Shown: one piece after another, positions 1 through 6,341 of the stretch | Layout: each line of letters starts with the position of its first letter | How positions within the stretch are numbered: position 1 is the first letter of the stretch | NCBI GenBank assembly: GCA_035570275.1 | Contig: DATMNI010000038.1 | Span: 1-6,415 of the forward strand | DNA: 6,415 bases | DNA from: DATMNI01 sp035570275 | GTDB lineage: Bacteria > Acidobacteriota > Terriglobia > Bryobacterales > Bryobacteraceae | Direction: 5' to 3' | The notes under the pieces: model-generated | The model's input: the letters and a program-made list of their open reading frames with translations, nothing else | The model's database searches: none | What the model was told of the DNA's origin: nothing | Program-made: the position numbers and the translations under genes

Positions 1-1
1 C

Positions 2-3000
2 TCCGCTGCGGCGCCGCTGCTGGACACCGCAGCCACCAGGGCTGGACTGAACGTCCAGCGGCAGGACGTGGAATCGATGCCGGTTTTTGCCGACATGGCG
101 ATCTTGTTGACCAGATTTGTGGCTGGAGTGAATGCCTCCCAGATCGTGCAGTACGTAAACCAAGGTTACGCCAGCAGGACTTCCGCCGACTATAGCGCTG
201 TGGGCTCAATCGGGGGGAGCGAATGGACCCTTGACGGACTGACCAATAACGGCTACAGCCGCCAGTTGGCCACCTCTCCGCTTGGCGAAATCGTTGAGGA
301 GATGAAGGTGGAGACGTCCGTCTACGACGCCTCTTTCGGCCATTCCACCGGAATCAGCGTGAATCAAATGACCCGCAGCGGCGTGAACGACCCGCACGGG
401 TCGGCCAACTGGCAATACTGGAACAACCGCTGGAATGCCGCGAACATGTTCCAGAGGCAGAATTACTACACCGCAATCGACGCCGCTAATGCCAGTGGAA
501 ATACCGCCTTGGCCAGCCAACTGGCTTCCACACCGATTCAGGCAGCCGGCTTCAGCAAGAGTTTGGACCTGACTTTCGGCGGCCCGGTGTATATTCCGAA
601 AGTGATCAACGGCAAGAACAAGCTTTTCTTCTTCTTCAACTACGGCTGGAATAACGAGCTTCGCATAGGGCCCAATGGATCGGGGATTACCACGGTTCCG
701 ACAGCGGCGAACATTGCCGGCGATTTCTCCGATCTTCTCAAGGTGGGCTCGCAGTATATTATTTCCGATCCGCTGACAGTCCGCCCGGACCCGGCGCGGC
801 CCGGGCACTACATCCGGACGCCGTTCGCCGGGAACATCGTCCCAACCAGCCGAATCATCAACCCAATGTACAACGCCTACGTGAAGTTGCTCCCGCCCCC
901 GAATACCGCGACAGCCCCGGGGGTGGAGCCTTTCAACAATCTTCGCACCCAGGGCGACCCGGACCCGATCACCAACTCGATCTGGTTCAATCGTATCGAC
1001 TATAACCTCAACGAGAAGCATCGCTTCTTCCTGCGGTGGTCCTATAGCCATTTCACCGAGAGACTGGGCAACTGGACCACGCAAACCGTGCCTTTCCTGG
1101 AGACCAACGACACCGTGCGGCATCCGTTAGCCGCGACGATCAACTGGACCTATGCAGCCAGCGCGCATACCGTGGTCAGCGCCCAGTTCGGCACCAACGA
1201 GTATTATCAGGGGTCGCAGGAGATTGTGTCGTCGACCTATAAGCCCACCGATGTGGGCCTGCCGGCGTACATGGACCAGAAGTGCCTGGTGGCCGGCGGC
1301 TGCGTATTGCCCCTGGCATCGTGGACCGGGTATGCCGCCGGCGTAGCCAACGGGACGTCGGGGCTGGGGCTGCAGGCTCCCTCGCGTTTGGCCAGCCGGA
1401 ATTATCAGGGAATCGTGAACGTAACCCAAACCCTCGGCTCACATACGCTCCGGTTCGGCTCGGATATCCGGCAGCAGGTCTACACATCCATGGGCCCCGG
1501 CTACACCTCGGGCAATTTCACCTTCGACAACACCTATACCAGGAGGAACGACGACACCGCCGTGGCGCCGGCCGGCAATCTGGGCTTGAGCTGGGCCGCT
1601 TTCATGCTGGGAATCCCGACCACTTCGTCCGTGGACGCCAATGACAGCTACGCTACGCTGAACCCCTATTATTCCGGGTATATTCAGGATTCCTGGCGCG
1701 TCACGCCGAAGCTGACCCTGAACTTTGGTCTGCGGTTCGAGTACGAAGCGGGGATGACTGAGCGTTATAACAGAATGCTGGTGGGCTGGGACCCGAGCCT
1801 GCAGTTGCCGATCTCCGCTGCCGCGCAAGCTGCCTATGCGGCCGCGCCTTTGGCCCAACTTCCGGCCAGCGCCTTTGCAGTTCAGGGCGGGTCGCTATAC
1901 GCCAACAGCCAAGGGGTGGGCCGCCAGGCGTGGCAAGGCCAAGCCATGCTTCTGCCGCGCGTCGCGGCGGCTTACCAGATCAACTCGAAAACGGTTGTGC
2001 GGGGCGGGTACGGAGTCTACTACGACACGTTGAACGCCTCTAATATATTTCCGAATCAGCTCGGCTTTAGTACCACCACCACCAACGTTGCCAGCAACAA
2101 CTTCGGGATGACGTGGAACACGGGGAATCCGGCGGCGGGAGTCTCCCTGCTGGCCGACCCGTTCCCGGTCCGCGCCGACGGCACCCGTTTCGACTCGGCT
2201 TACGGCAGCGCTCTGGGGGCGATGATGACGGCGGGCACCTCCTATTCCTACGGGAACCTCAACTACAAACACCCTCGTCTACAGCGTTGGAGTGCGGGCA
2301 TTCAAAGGGAACTGAGTTCGAATATGGCATTCCAGGCCGTTTACAACGGTCAGTTCAGCGGCAATGTGGGCATGTCGATCAAGGAGGACCCGCTGCCTGT
2401 GCAGTACTGGAACCAGACGCAGACGCGCAATACCGCCCTGGATGGCAGCCTCACTGCCAACGTTGCCAATCCCTTTTACATCAATAATTTCAGTTCCCTG
2501 CAGACGTCGTCGCCGCTGCTTTACAAACGCCTGTCCTCGGTATCGTTCTTTACCAGCCCCACGGTCTCCGTGGCGCAACTCCTGAGAGCCTTTCCCGAGA
2601 TGCCTGGTTTGACGGCCACGAATGTTAACCAGCGAAAGTTTCGCGACCACTCTCTGGATATGACGTTCCAGCGCCGCTTCGCCGGAGGCTTAAGCATAAA
2701 CTTCGCGCTCTCGCTGAATCGCGCCCAGGACTGGTCGACGGTCCTCAACGAATATGACCTGGGGCCGACGCAGTGGTTCACCAGCAACAATGCACGGCCA
2801 TGGCGGACCACGGCCACCGGGCTGTATCAGTTACCGTTCGGCAAGGGGCGGACCTTCTGGAAGACCGGCATTCTGGGCGCTGTGGCCGGGGGCTGGCAGC
2901 TTGGCAGCACTTATGAATTGCAGCCCGGACCCCTGCTTACCTGGCCGAACCTGTTCTTCTCCGGCAGCATGAACAACATACAATCAAGCAACCCGATTCC

Positions 3001-3322
3001 AAGCCAATGGTTCAATATCAACGCGGGGTTCCAGCGGACTGCGTCCCTGGCGCCCGGCACTTACCAGGCGCGGGTCTTCCCGCCGTTTATCGACGGCCTG
3101 CGCGGGGACTGGACGAACCTCTTGAATGGCAGCCTGCAGAGGACTTTCGTGGTCAGGGAGCGGATCAAGATTATGGTCAGGGCCGACGCCCAAAACGTTC
3201 TGAACCGGAGTCAGTTGGCGGCCCCGACCATGGATCCGACCTCGACGCTGTTTGGGCAAAGCACCTCGACCAGCGGCCAGATCTCCCGTTGGTACACCCT
3301 GGTAGGCAGGATCAACTTCTGA
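2..3322 (+). CDS. Oar-like TonB-dependent outer-membrane receptor, 5'-truncated by window edge
   Basis: The frame is open from base 2, so the gene enters from the left; the first ATG (68) lies inside the plug domain and is not the start. 1106 residues are visible. Aligning the LLD motif (about base 17) with the same motif at residue 124 of the second receptor in this window suggests about 118 residues are missing, namely signal peptide and carboxypeptidase-regulatory-like domain, for a total near 1225 residues, normal for this family. Seen: plug with WTLDGLTNNGY (224-256); barrel strands such as YYSGYIQDSWR followed by LNFGLRFEY (about 1667-1744); the late NVLNRSQ motif (about 3195) preceding an FG turn; and a C-terminal phenylalanine (GRINF), the usual beta-barrel assembly signal. 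Role inferred from family: TonB/ExbBD-energised uptake of large substrates, or a cell-surface barrel; substrate unknown. The plug lacks the usual LPLNGR motif, having MPVFADM instead. It ends convergently on the hydrolase gene with an 11-bp overlap. Confidence 0.93.
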   Translation, partial: SAAAPLLDTAATRAGLNVQRQDVESMPVFADMAILLTRFVAGVNASQIVQYVNQGYASRTSADYSAVGSIGGSEWTLDGLTNNGYSRQLATSPLGEIVEEMKVETSVYDASFGHSTGISVNQMTRSGVNDPHGSANWQYWNNRWNAANMFQRQNYYTAIDAANASGNTALASQLASTPIQAAGFSKSLDLTFGGPVYIPKVINGKNKLFFFFNYGWNNELRIGPNGSGITTVPTAANIAGDFSDLLKVGSQYIISDPLTVRPDPARPGHYIRTPFAGNIVPTSRIINPMYNAYVKLLPPPNTATAPGVEPFNNLRTQGDPDPITNSIWFNRIDYNLNEKHRFFLRWSYSHFTERLGNWTTQTVPFLETNDTVRHPLAATINWTYAASAHTVVSAQFGTNEYYQGSQEIVSSTYKPTDVGLPAYMDQKCLVAGGCVLPLASWTGYAAGVANGTSGLGLQAPSRLASRNYQGIVNVTQTLGSHTLRFGSDIRQQVYTSMGPGYTSGNFTFDNTYTRRNDDTAVAPAGNLGLSWAAFMLGIPTTSSVDANDSYATLNPYYSGYIQDSWRVTPKLTLNFGLRFEYEAGMTERYNRMLVGWDPSLQLPISAAAQAAYAAAPLAQLPASAFAVQGGSLYANSQGVGRQAWQGQAMLLPRVAAAYQINSKTVVRGGYGVYYDTLNASNIFPNQLGFSTTTTNVASNNFGMTWNTGNPAAGVSLLADPFPVRADGTRFDSAYGSALGAMMTAGTSYSYGNLNYKHPRLQRWSAGIQRELSSNMAFQAVYNGQFSGNVGMSIKEDPLPVQYWNQTQTRNTALDGSLTANVANPFYINNFSSLQTSSPLLYKRLSSVSFFTSPTVSVAQLLRAFPEMPGLTATNVNQRKFRDHSLDMTFQRRFAGGLSINFALSLNRAQDWSTVLNEYDLGPTQWFTSNNARPWRTTATGLYQLPFGKGRTFWKTGILGAVAGGWQLGSTYELQPGPLLTWPNLFFSGSMNNIQSSNPIPSQWFNINAGFQRTASLAPGTYQARVFPPFIDGLRGDWTNLLNGSLQRTFVVRERIKIMVRADAQNVLNRSQLAAPTMDPTSTLFGQSTSTSGQISRWYTLVGRINF

Positions 3323-4355
3323 CATCAAGGACCAACGTTGCCAGTCCAGAGAGTTGCGGCTGACCCGGCTCGCGCTTGATCCACTGGAAGGCCGGGATGG
3401 AATTCTTCCAGAAAAACTTCTCCTGAACCGGGCGCGTTTTCGTGCTGAAGTAGTCCCGCGCGATCCTGACGATGACATCCAGGTGCTCTACGGCATTTCC
3501 GTTTGGCCAGTCGCTGCCGAACACAACCCGGTCTTCGCCGAAGATATCGAACAGATAGTCGAGTCTCGCCTTGTATATAGCCGGGTCGGTCACCGGCGCG
3601 CCATCAGCCCCCATCTGCATGACTTCGGACAGCTTAAAGTACACATGCGGACGATTCACAAGCTCCCGGAGATTCGCTTCCATGGCGGTTCGGTCGGCCG
3701 GAGATATCTGGCGCCGATCGTTTGGGGCCGGAGGGCGTGGCGCCAGGTTTGCCGTGTGGTCGAATACGATGCGGAGGCCGGGAACCTTGTCCTTAACCCT
3801 GACTATGGCCGCAATCAGGTCTGGCCGCGAATTCCCGGTGTCCAGCGTCAGACCCGCTTGTGCCATCAGCTTCAGGCCCTCGATGAACACCGGATTCTCA
3901 ACCTGGCTAACGAGGTTGTAGCCCCAGACGTTACCGTAACGGATGCCGAGGAAGAGCTTGTTCTTGTGATAGCGGTCGAGATACTCCTTGAACTCCGGCT
4001 TCTCGGGCTGAAGATTGCCGGCCGTTCCGACCATGAAGGTCGCTTTCTCTTCCTGCTCCAGCACCCACAGGTTGTCTTCCACCCAAGGGCTGGCGTCGAT
4101 CTCAATCGCTCCAACGATCCCCAGCGGAACGGCCAGTTTTTGGTATCGCGAGGGCAGCGCGGGCTCAGTGTTGCCCCGCCCGCCTGCGTATGGCGCTCCC
4201 TGCGGACGAGTCTGATCGAACAGGTGGATGTGGCAGTCGATGATCGGCACCGGCTGCTGGGCCTCGCCGCTTACGTTCGTGGCTATGGCCACGGTGGCCG
4301 CCGTGAGAAACTTCCGGCGGCTTAATTCCGACGCCGACGTGGCATTCTTGATCAT
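3312..4355 (-). CDS. Tat-exported amidohydrolase_2 family metal hydrolase (lactonase-like, COG3618 type)
   Basis: 347 residues from the ATG at 4355. This start was chosen because it puts SRRKFL at residues 12-17, followed by a weakly hydrophobic stretch ending near GEA-QQ (30-34), a convincing twin-arginine signal; upstream in-frame codons run into the divergent regulator. The ribosome site is weak. TIM-barrel hallmarks are in order: metal-binding DCHIHLFD (H42, H44), GIRYG (137-141), FDHTA (H200), YFKLSE (239-244) and FGSDWPNG (D282). These match amidohydrolase family PF04909, whose COG3618 branch includes L-fuconolactonase and 2-pyrone-4,6-dicarboxylate lactonase. Role inferred: metal-assisted hydrolysis of a lactone or small carboxylate, acting in the periplasm after folded export; the substrate cannot be read from sequence. 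It is transcribed divergently from an IclR regulator, its likely controller. The last 20 or so residues after FQWIKR look like a non-conserved tail that overlaps the 3' end of the receptor gene. Confidence 0.92.
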   Translation of the reverse strand: MIKNATSASELSRRKFLTAATVAIATNVSGEAQQPVPIIDCHIHLFDQTRPQGAPYAGGRGNTEPALPSRYQKLAVPLGIVGAIEIDASPWVEDNLWVLEQEEKATFMVGTAGNLQPEKPEFKEYLDRYHKNKLFLGIRYGNVWGYNLVSQVENPVFIEGLKLMAQAGLTLDTGNSRPDLIAAIVRVKDKVPGLRIVFDHTANLAPRPPAPNDRRQISPADRTAMEANLRELVNRPHVYFKLSEVMQMGADGAPVTDPAIYKARLDYLFDIFGEDRVVFGSDWPNGNAVEHLDVIVRIARDYFSTKTRPVQEKFFWKNSIPAFQWIKREPGQPQLSGLATLVLDVRS

Positions 4356-4499
4356 AGTAAGGCGATCCACATCGAAGCTATCACCCACTTCGGTCAAAGG
4401 CAACAGAAAGATTCCTGGCGGGCTGCAAGCGGCAAGAGAGATTTCGGAGTCCAGAATGGATTGCGTTTCAGAATTAAGCGCTAAAATGTCGCAAAGCGG

Positions 4500-4518
4500 G
4501 ATGAAATCCGATATCATC
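4500..4518. promoter_or_regulatory. 19-bp imperfect palindrome, candidate IclR operator
   Basis: GATGAAATCCGATATCATC pairs 8 of 9 positions around the central C at 4509; the only mismatch is A4505/A4513. It lies 26 bp upstream of the regulator's ATG and overlaps the -10-like TATCAT. IclR-family proteins usually bind short imperfect palindromes near their own promoter, so autorepression is a fair inference. A palindrome this size could occasionally arise by chance, and the bound protein is not proven. Confidence 0.45.
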
Positions 4519-4531
4519 ACTGGGGGAATAC

Positions 4532-4538
4532 AGAGGAG
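4532..4538 (+). promoter_or_regulatory. Ribosome binding site of the IclR regulator
   Basis: AGAGGAG lies 6 nt before the ATG at 4545, a strong Shine-Dalgarno match that fixes this start over later in-frame ATG codons. Confidence 0.8.
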
Positions 4539-4544
4539 CCCACG

Positions 4545-5369
4545 ATGTCGACAGTAAAGCCCGCGCGCGTGAAACGTCCCGAACGTACCCGGCCCTCCCC
4601 CAAAAAACGCGGCCATGATCCGCATTTGTCGCGAGCTGTCAGCAAGGCGCTGGAGTCGCTGGAAATTCTCCAAGGAGAAGGGCGGGGGCTGGCGCTCAAC
4701 GAGATCGCCCGACGCCTTCAGTTGTCCAAGACCTCCACTTTCCGTCTGCTCCGCACGTTGGAGGCGGCGGGTTGCCTGGTTTCCAGCGGGTCGGGGCAAT
4801 ACGCTCTCGGGCCGGGCACGCATCCGGTAATCTCAACGCAGTGGATAGCGCGTTTACTCCGCGCCGCCCTGCCGCGGCTCCAGGACCTGAGCCGGGAACT
4901 CGGCGAAACGGCTAGCCTGGCGGCTCTGTTTGATAACCGCGTGGAGGTGATCGCCATCGTGGAGAGCTCGCAACTCATCCGCATGAGCAACGTGGTAGGG
5001 CATATTGTGCCGCCGAACGCCAGTTCGCTAGGGAAGGCAATCATTGCCTTTTTGCCTTACGAACAGCGCGAAAAGCTGCTGCGCAGCTACGGCACCTATC
5101 GGTTTACGGAGCAGAGCATCACGGATCGGACGGAACTGGAGAAGGAATTCGATCGTGTGCGGCACCAGAAGTTCGCCATGGACTGTGAAGAATCGGTGCC
5201 CGACGGCTACTGCTTCGGCGTTCCCATCGTCACGGACTCCGGCCAGATCGCGGCCGCCCTCAGCGTATCGCTTCCCAAGAGTCGCTTGGGCGACCAGGGC
5301 CACCAGGAAGCCGTCGTTGCGGGGCTGCGGGCGGCGGCAGAACAAATCGTGGCCAACCTGCGGGCCTGA
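4545..5369 (+). CDS. IclR-family transcriptional regulator
   Basis: 274 residues, slightly longer than the usual 250-270 because of a basic, proline-rich tail (residues 1-28, KRPERTRPSPKKRG). Residues 29-90 form the IclR winged helix-turn-helix: AVSKALESLEIL, then LNEIARRLQLSKTSTFRLLRTLEAAG with the recognition helix near 61-72, then the wing QYALG. Residues about 105-270 form the effector-binding domain, with LGETASLA, the NASSLGKAIIAFLP segment (158-171) and the FAMDCEESVPDGYCFGVPI stretch (210-228) that precedes DSGQIAAALSVSLP; these are the conserved ligand-pocket strands. Function inferred from family: a cytoplasmic dimer or tetramer that represses or activates a catabolic operon in response to a small carboxylate or sugar-acid ligand. 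Its divergent neighbour, the lactonase-like hydrolase, is the obvious target; the receptor downstream on the same strand is a possible second one. A strong RBS fixes the start. A hairpin covers the stop codon. Confidence 0.95.
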   Translation: MSTVKPARVKRPERTRPSPKKRGHDPHLSRAVSKALESLEILQGEGRGLALNEIARRLQLSKTSTFRLLRTLEAAGCLVSSGSGQYALGPGTHPVISTQWIARLLRAALPRLQDLSRELGETASLAALFDNRVEVIAIVESSQLIRMSNVVGHIVPPNASSLGKAIIAFLPYEQREKLLRSYGTYRFTEQSITDRTELEKEFDRVRHQKFAMDCEESVPDGYCFGVPIVTDSGQIAAALSVSLPKSRLGDQGHQEAVVAGLRAAAEQIVANLRA

Positions 5370-5395
5370 CAGGTCACCCGCCCGCAGTCGCTTTT
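5358..5395 (+). terminator. Candidate Rho-independent terminator of the IclR gene
   Basis: CTGCGGGC (5358-5365) and GCCCGCAG (5380-5387) form a perfect 8-bp GC-rich stem with a 14-nt loop, followed shortly by TTTT (5392-5395). The left arm is the last codons of the gene and the stop codon TGA (5367-5369) is in the loop. The U-tract is short and offset, so termination may be partial. Confidence 0.55.
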
Positions 5396-5458
5396 GCCAT
5401 CAACTTTGCCCGCAACCGGAATTCGTTTCATTTTTCGTTCTCTTGCTCCATTCTTGCC

Positions 5459-5487
5459 TTGACATTCACATTTGTGCGATGTAGCCT
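5459..5487 (+). promoter_or_regulatory. Sigma-70-type promoter candidate for the second receptor gene
   Basis: A perfect TTGACA (5459-5464) is followed after 17 bp by TAGCCT (5482-5487), which keeps the first two and last bases of the -10 consensus. The spacing is ideal but the -10 is weak. Transcription would start near 5494, giving a leader of about 145 nt. The preceding stretch 5396-5458 is AT-richer than the genes and shows nothing else I can name. Confidence 0.5.
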
Positions 5488-5493
5488 GTTTTT

Positions 5494-5640
5494 CAGGTAA
5501 AAAGGGGCTACGCAACTCACCGGAGAGAAATTGGTAAGGATCACCGTCGCTTGCAGAACCTGCCAGGCCGCGACTGTGAGAGAGCGGGGGCCAGTTAATC
5601 GGGCCGTAACGTAGTACTCATCAGACGTCGGGAGGCGCCC
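5494..5640 (+). other. Long 5' leader of the second receptor gene
   Basis: About 147 nt lie between the predicted transcription start and the ATG, with no credible coding frame. It contains a CCGC/GCGG stem (5568-5571 with 5584-5587) enclosing GACTGTGAGAGA, and GGCC repeats at 5566-5569, 5589-5592 and 5602-5605 that could pair in alternative ways. The length and pairing potential leave room for post-transcriptional control, but I cannot assign a known riboswitch class. Confidence 0.35.
5630..5635 (+). promoter_or_regulatory. Ribosome binding site of the truncated receptor
   Basis: GGGAGG lies 5 nt before the ATG at 5641, supporting that start, which also begins a proper signal peptide. Confidence 0.75.
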
Positions 5641-6216
5641 ATGAAAAAAGCCGTCTTCGCACTCCACCTGTTCGCGTTGCTTGGCATCTTCGTCATAAGC
5701 GCGTTTAGCCAAACCGCTCAACTTACCGGAACCGTAACCGACCAGTCTGCATCCGTAGTGCCCGGCACCAGGGTAACGGCCACCAATACCGATACCGGTG
5801 TGGCACGCTCCACCGTTTCCAACGACAGGGGCAACTACCTGATTACCGCTCTCCTGCCCGGCACTTATCGGATCACTACCGTCGCCGCCGGGTTCAAGCA
5901 AGTCGCCGAGGGGCCGATCATTTTAGAAGTCGACCAGGTGGCACGCCTCGATTTTTCCCTCCAGGTGGGTGAGGCCCGCGAAACGGTGGAGGTGCAAGCC
6001 ACCGCGGTTCTTCTGGACGCGGCGACCAGCACCATCGGCAGCGTCGTCGAAAACCGTCAGATTCTGGAATTGCCGCTCAACGGGCGCGACCCTGTGGACT
6101 TGCTGGCGTTGAGCGCCGGCATCCGGATCCAGGCGGGCTTCGGGGGCGTCATGACTTCGGGCGGCACCACGCAAGGCAATGCGTGGTCGGGCCAAACCGC
6201 CGCCAGCAGGGAATAG
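5641..6216 (+). CDS. 3'-truncated Oar-like TonB-dependent receptor (N-terminal fragment, probable pseudogene)
   Basis: 191 residues, against about 1000-1250 for intact members. Residues 1-24 are a Sec signal peptide (MKK start, hydrophobic core, AFSQ end). Residues about 27-110 are a carboxypeptidase-regulatory-like domain (LTGTVTDQSASVVPGTRVT, then the NDRGNYLITALLPGTYRI core). Residues about 115-190 start the plug and carry the canonical LPLNGRD motif (144-150). Homology stops at the glutamate before an in-frame TAG (6214-6216). No downstream frame (+1, +2 or +3) resumes the plug or barrel: continuing past the stop in frame gives unrelated arginine-rich sequence, and the other two frames close within 60 bases. 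The fragment could be made and exported but has no barrel, so it cannot act as a receptor. The intact gene would have been a full paralogue of the receptor at the left end, possibly co-functioning with the hydrolase/IclR pair. The promoter and RBS look intact, so the break appears recent. Confidence 0.85.
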   Translation: MKKAVFALHLFALLGIFVISAFSQTAQLTGTVTDQSASVVPGTRVTATNTDTGVARSTVSNDRGNYLITALLPGTYRITTVAAGFKQVAEGPIILEVDQVARLDFSLQVGEARETVEVQATAVLLDAATSTIGSVVENRQILELPLNGRDPVDLLALSAGIRIQAGFGGVMTSGGTTQGNAWSGQTAASRE

Positions 6217-6287
6217 TGTGCTGCCATGGCGCCGTGGGGGTTCCGGCGGCTTGGAAAAGTGAGACGTGCACTTCGTGTTAGCGGTCA

Positions 6288-6308
6288 CCAGAAAACGTAT
6301 TTTTCTGG
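6288..6308. repeat. Perfect 8-bp inverted repeat
   Basis: CCAGAAAA (6288-6295) and TTTTCTGG (6301-6308) pair perfectly around the 5-nt loop CGTAT. On either strand this gives a stem with an A/T-rich inner half; it could act as a terminator or transposase-binding site in the putative element end. It overlaps the GCGGTCACC motif by two bases. Confidence 0.6.
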
Positions 6309-6328
6309 ACGGCGGCCGTCACACAGTG

Positions 6329-6341
6329 CCCCCTGAGGGGG
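6329..6341. repeat. Short GC palindrome
   Basis: CCCCCT-G-AGGGGG is a perfect 13-bp palindrome around G6335, 20 bp beyond the previous inverted repeat. The loop is too small for a stable RNA hairpin, so a protein-binding or element-end signature is more likely. Function unknown. Confidence 0.5.

Larger units (their letters stand above)
4356..4544. promoter_or_regulatory. Divergent promoter/operator region between hydrolase and IclR regulator
   Basis: 189 bp separate the two divergent start codons, so both promoters should lie here. For the regulator, possible boxes are TTGCGT (4461-4466) with TAAAAT (4482-4487) at a short 15-bp spacing, or TATCAT (4512-4517) with no good -35. For the hydrolase, TTGACC on the minus strand (4397-4392) is the best -35-like hexamer but lacks a good -10 and lies close to the ATG. 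None is decisive. The region also holds a 19-bp palindrome (4500-4518) and a TTGCG/CGCAA inverted pair (4461-4465 and 4490-4494). The arrangement is typical for an IclR-type regulator controlling itself and its divergent neighbour. Confidence 0.6.

Noticed and set aside
68..130. ATG at 68 as the start of the left receptor
   Set aside because: The frame is open to base 2 and the upstream codons (LLDTA motif) are part of the plug; there is no signal peptide after this ATG.
206..1123. 305-codon open frame on the minus strand inside the receptor
   Set aside because: It is antisense to a clearly coding barrel region, is rich in V/G/R typical of reverse frames of GC-rich genes, and has no recognisable domain.
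3354..4325. 323-codon open frame on the plus strand opposite the hydrolase
   Set aside because: The minus strand carries ordered metal-site motifs and a Tat signal; the plus frame shows no family motif and mirrors the codons of the real gene.
4356..4823. Upstream extension of the hydrolase to 503 residues
   Set aside because: The extra 156 residues run through the regulator's promoter and helix-turn-helix coding region and would bury the Tat signal internally.
5428..5901. 157-codon minus-strand frame across the receptor's leader and start
   Set aside because: It is antisense to a signal peptide and carboxypeptidase-like domain with a good RBS; no domain is recognisable.
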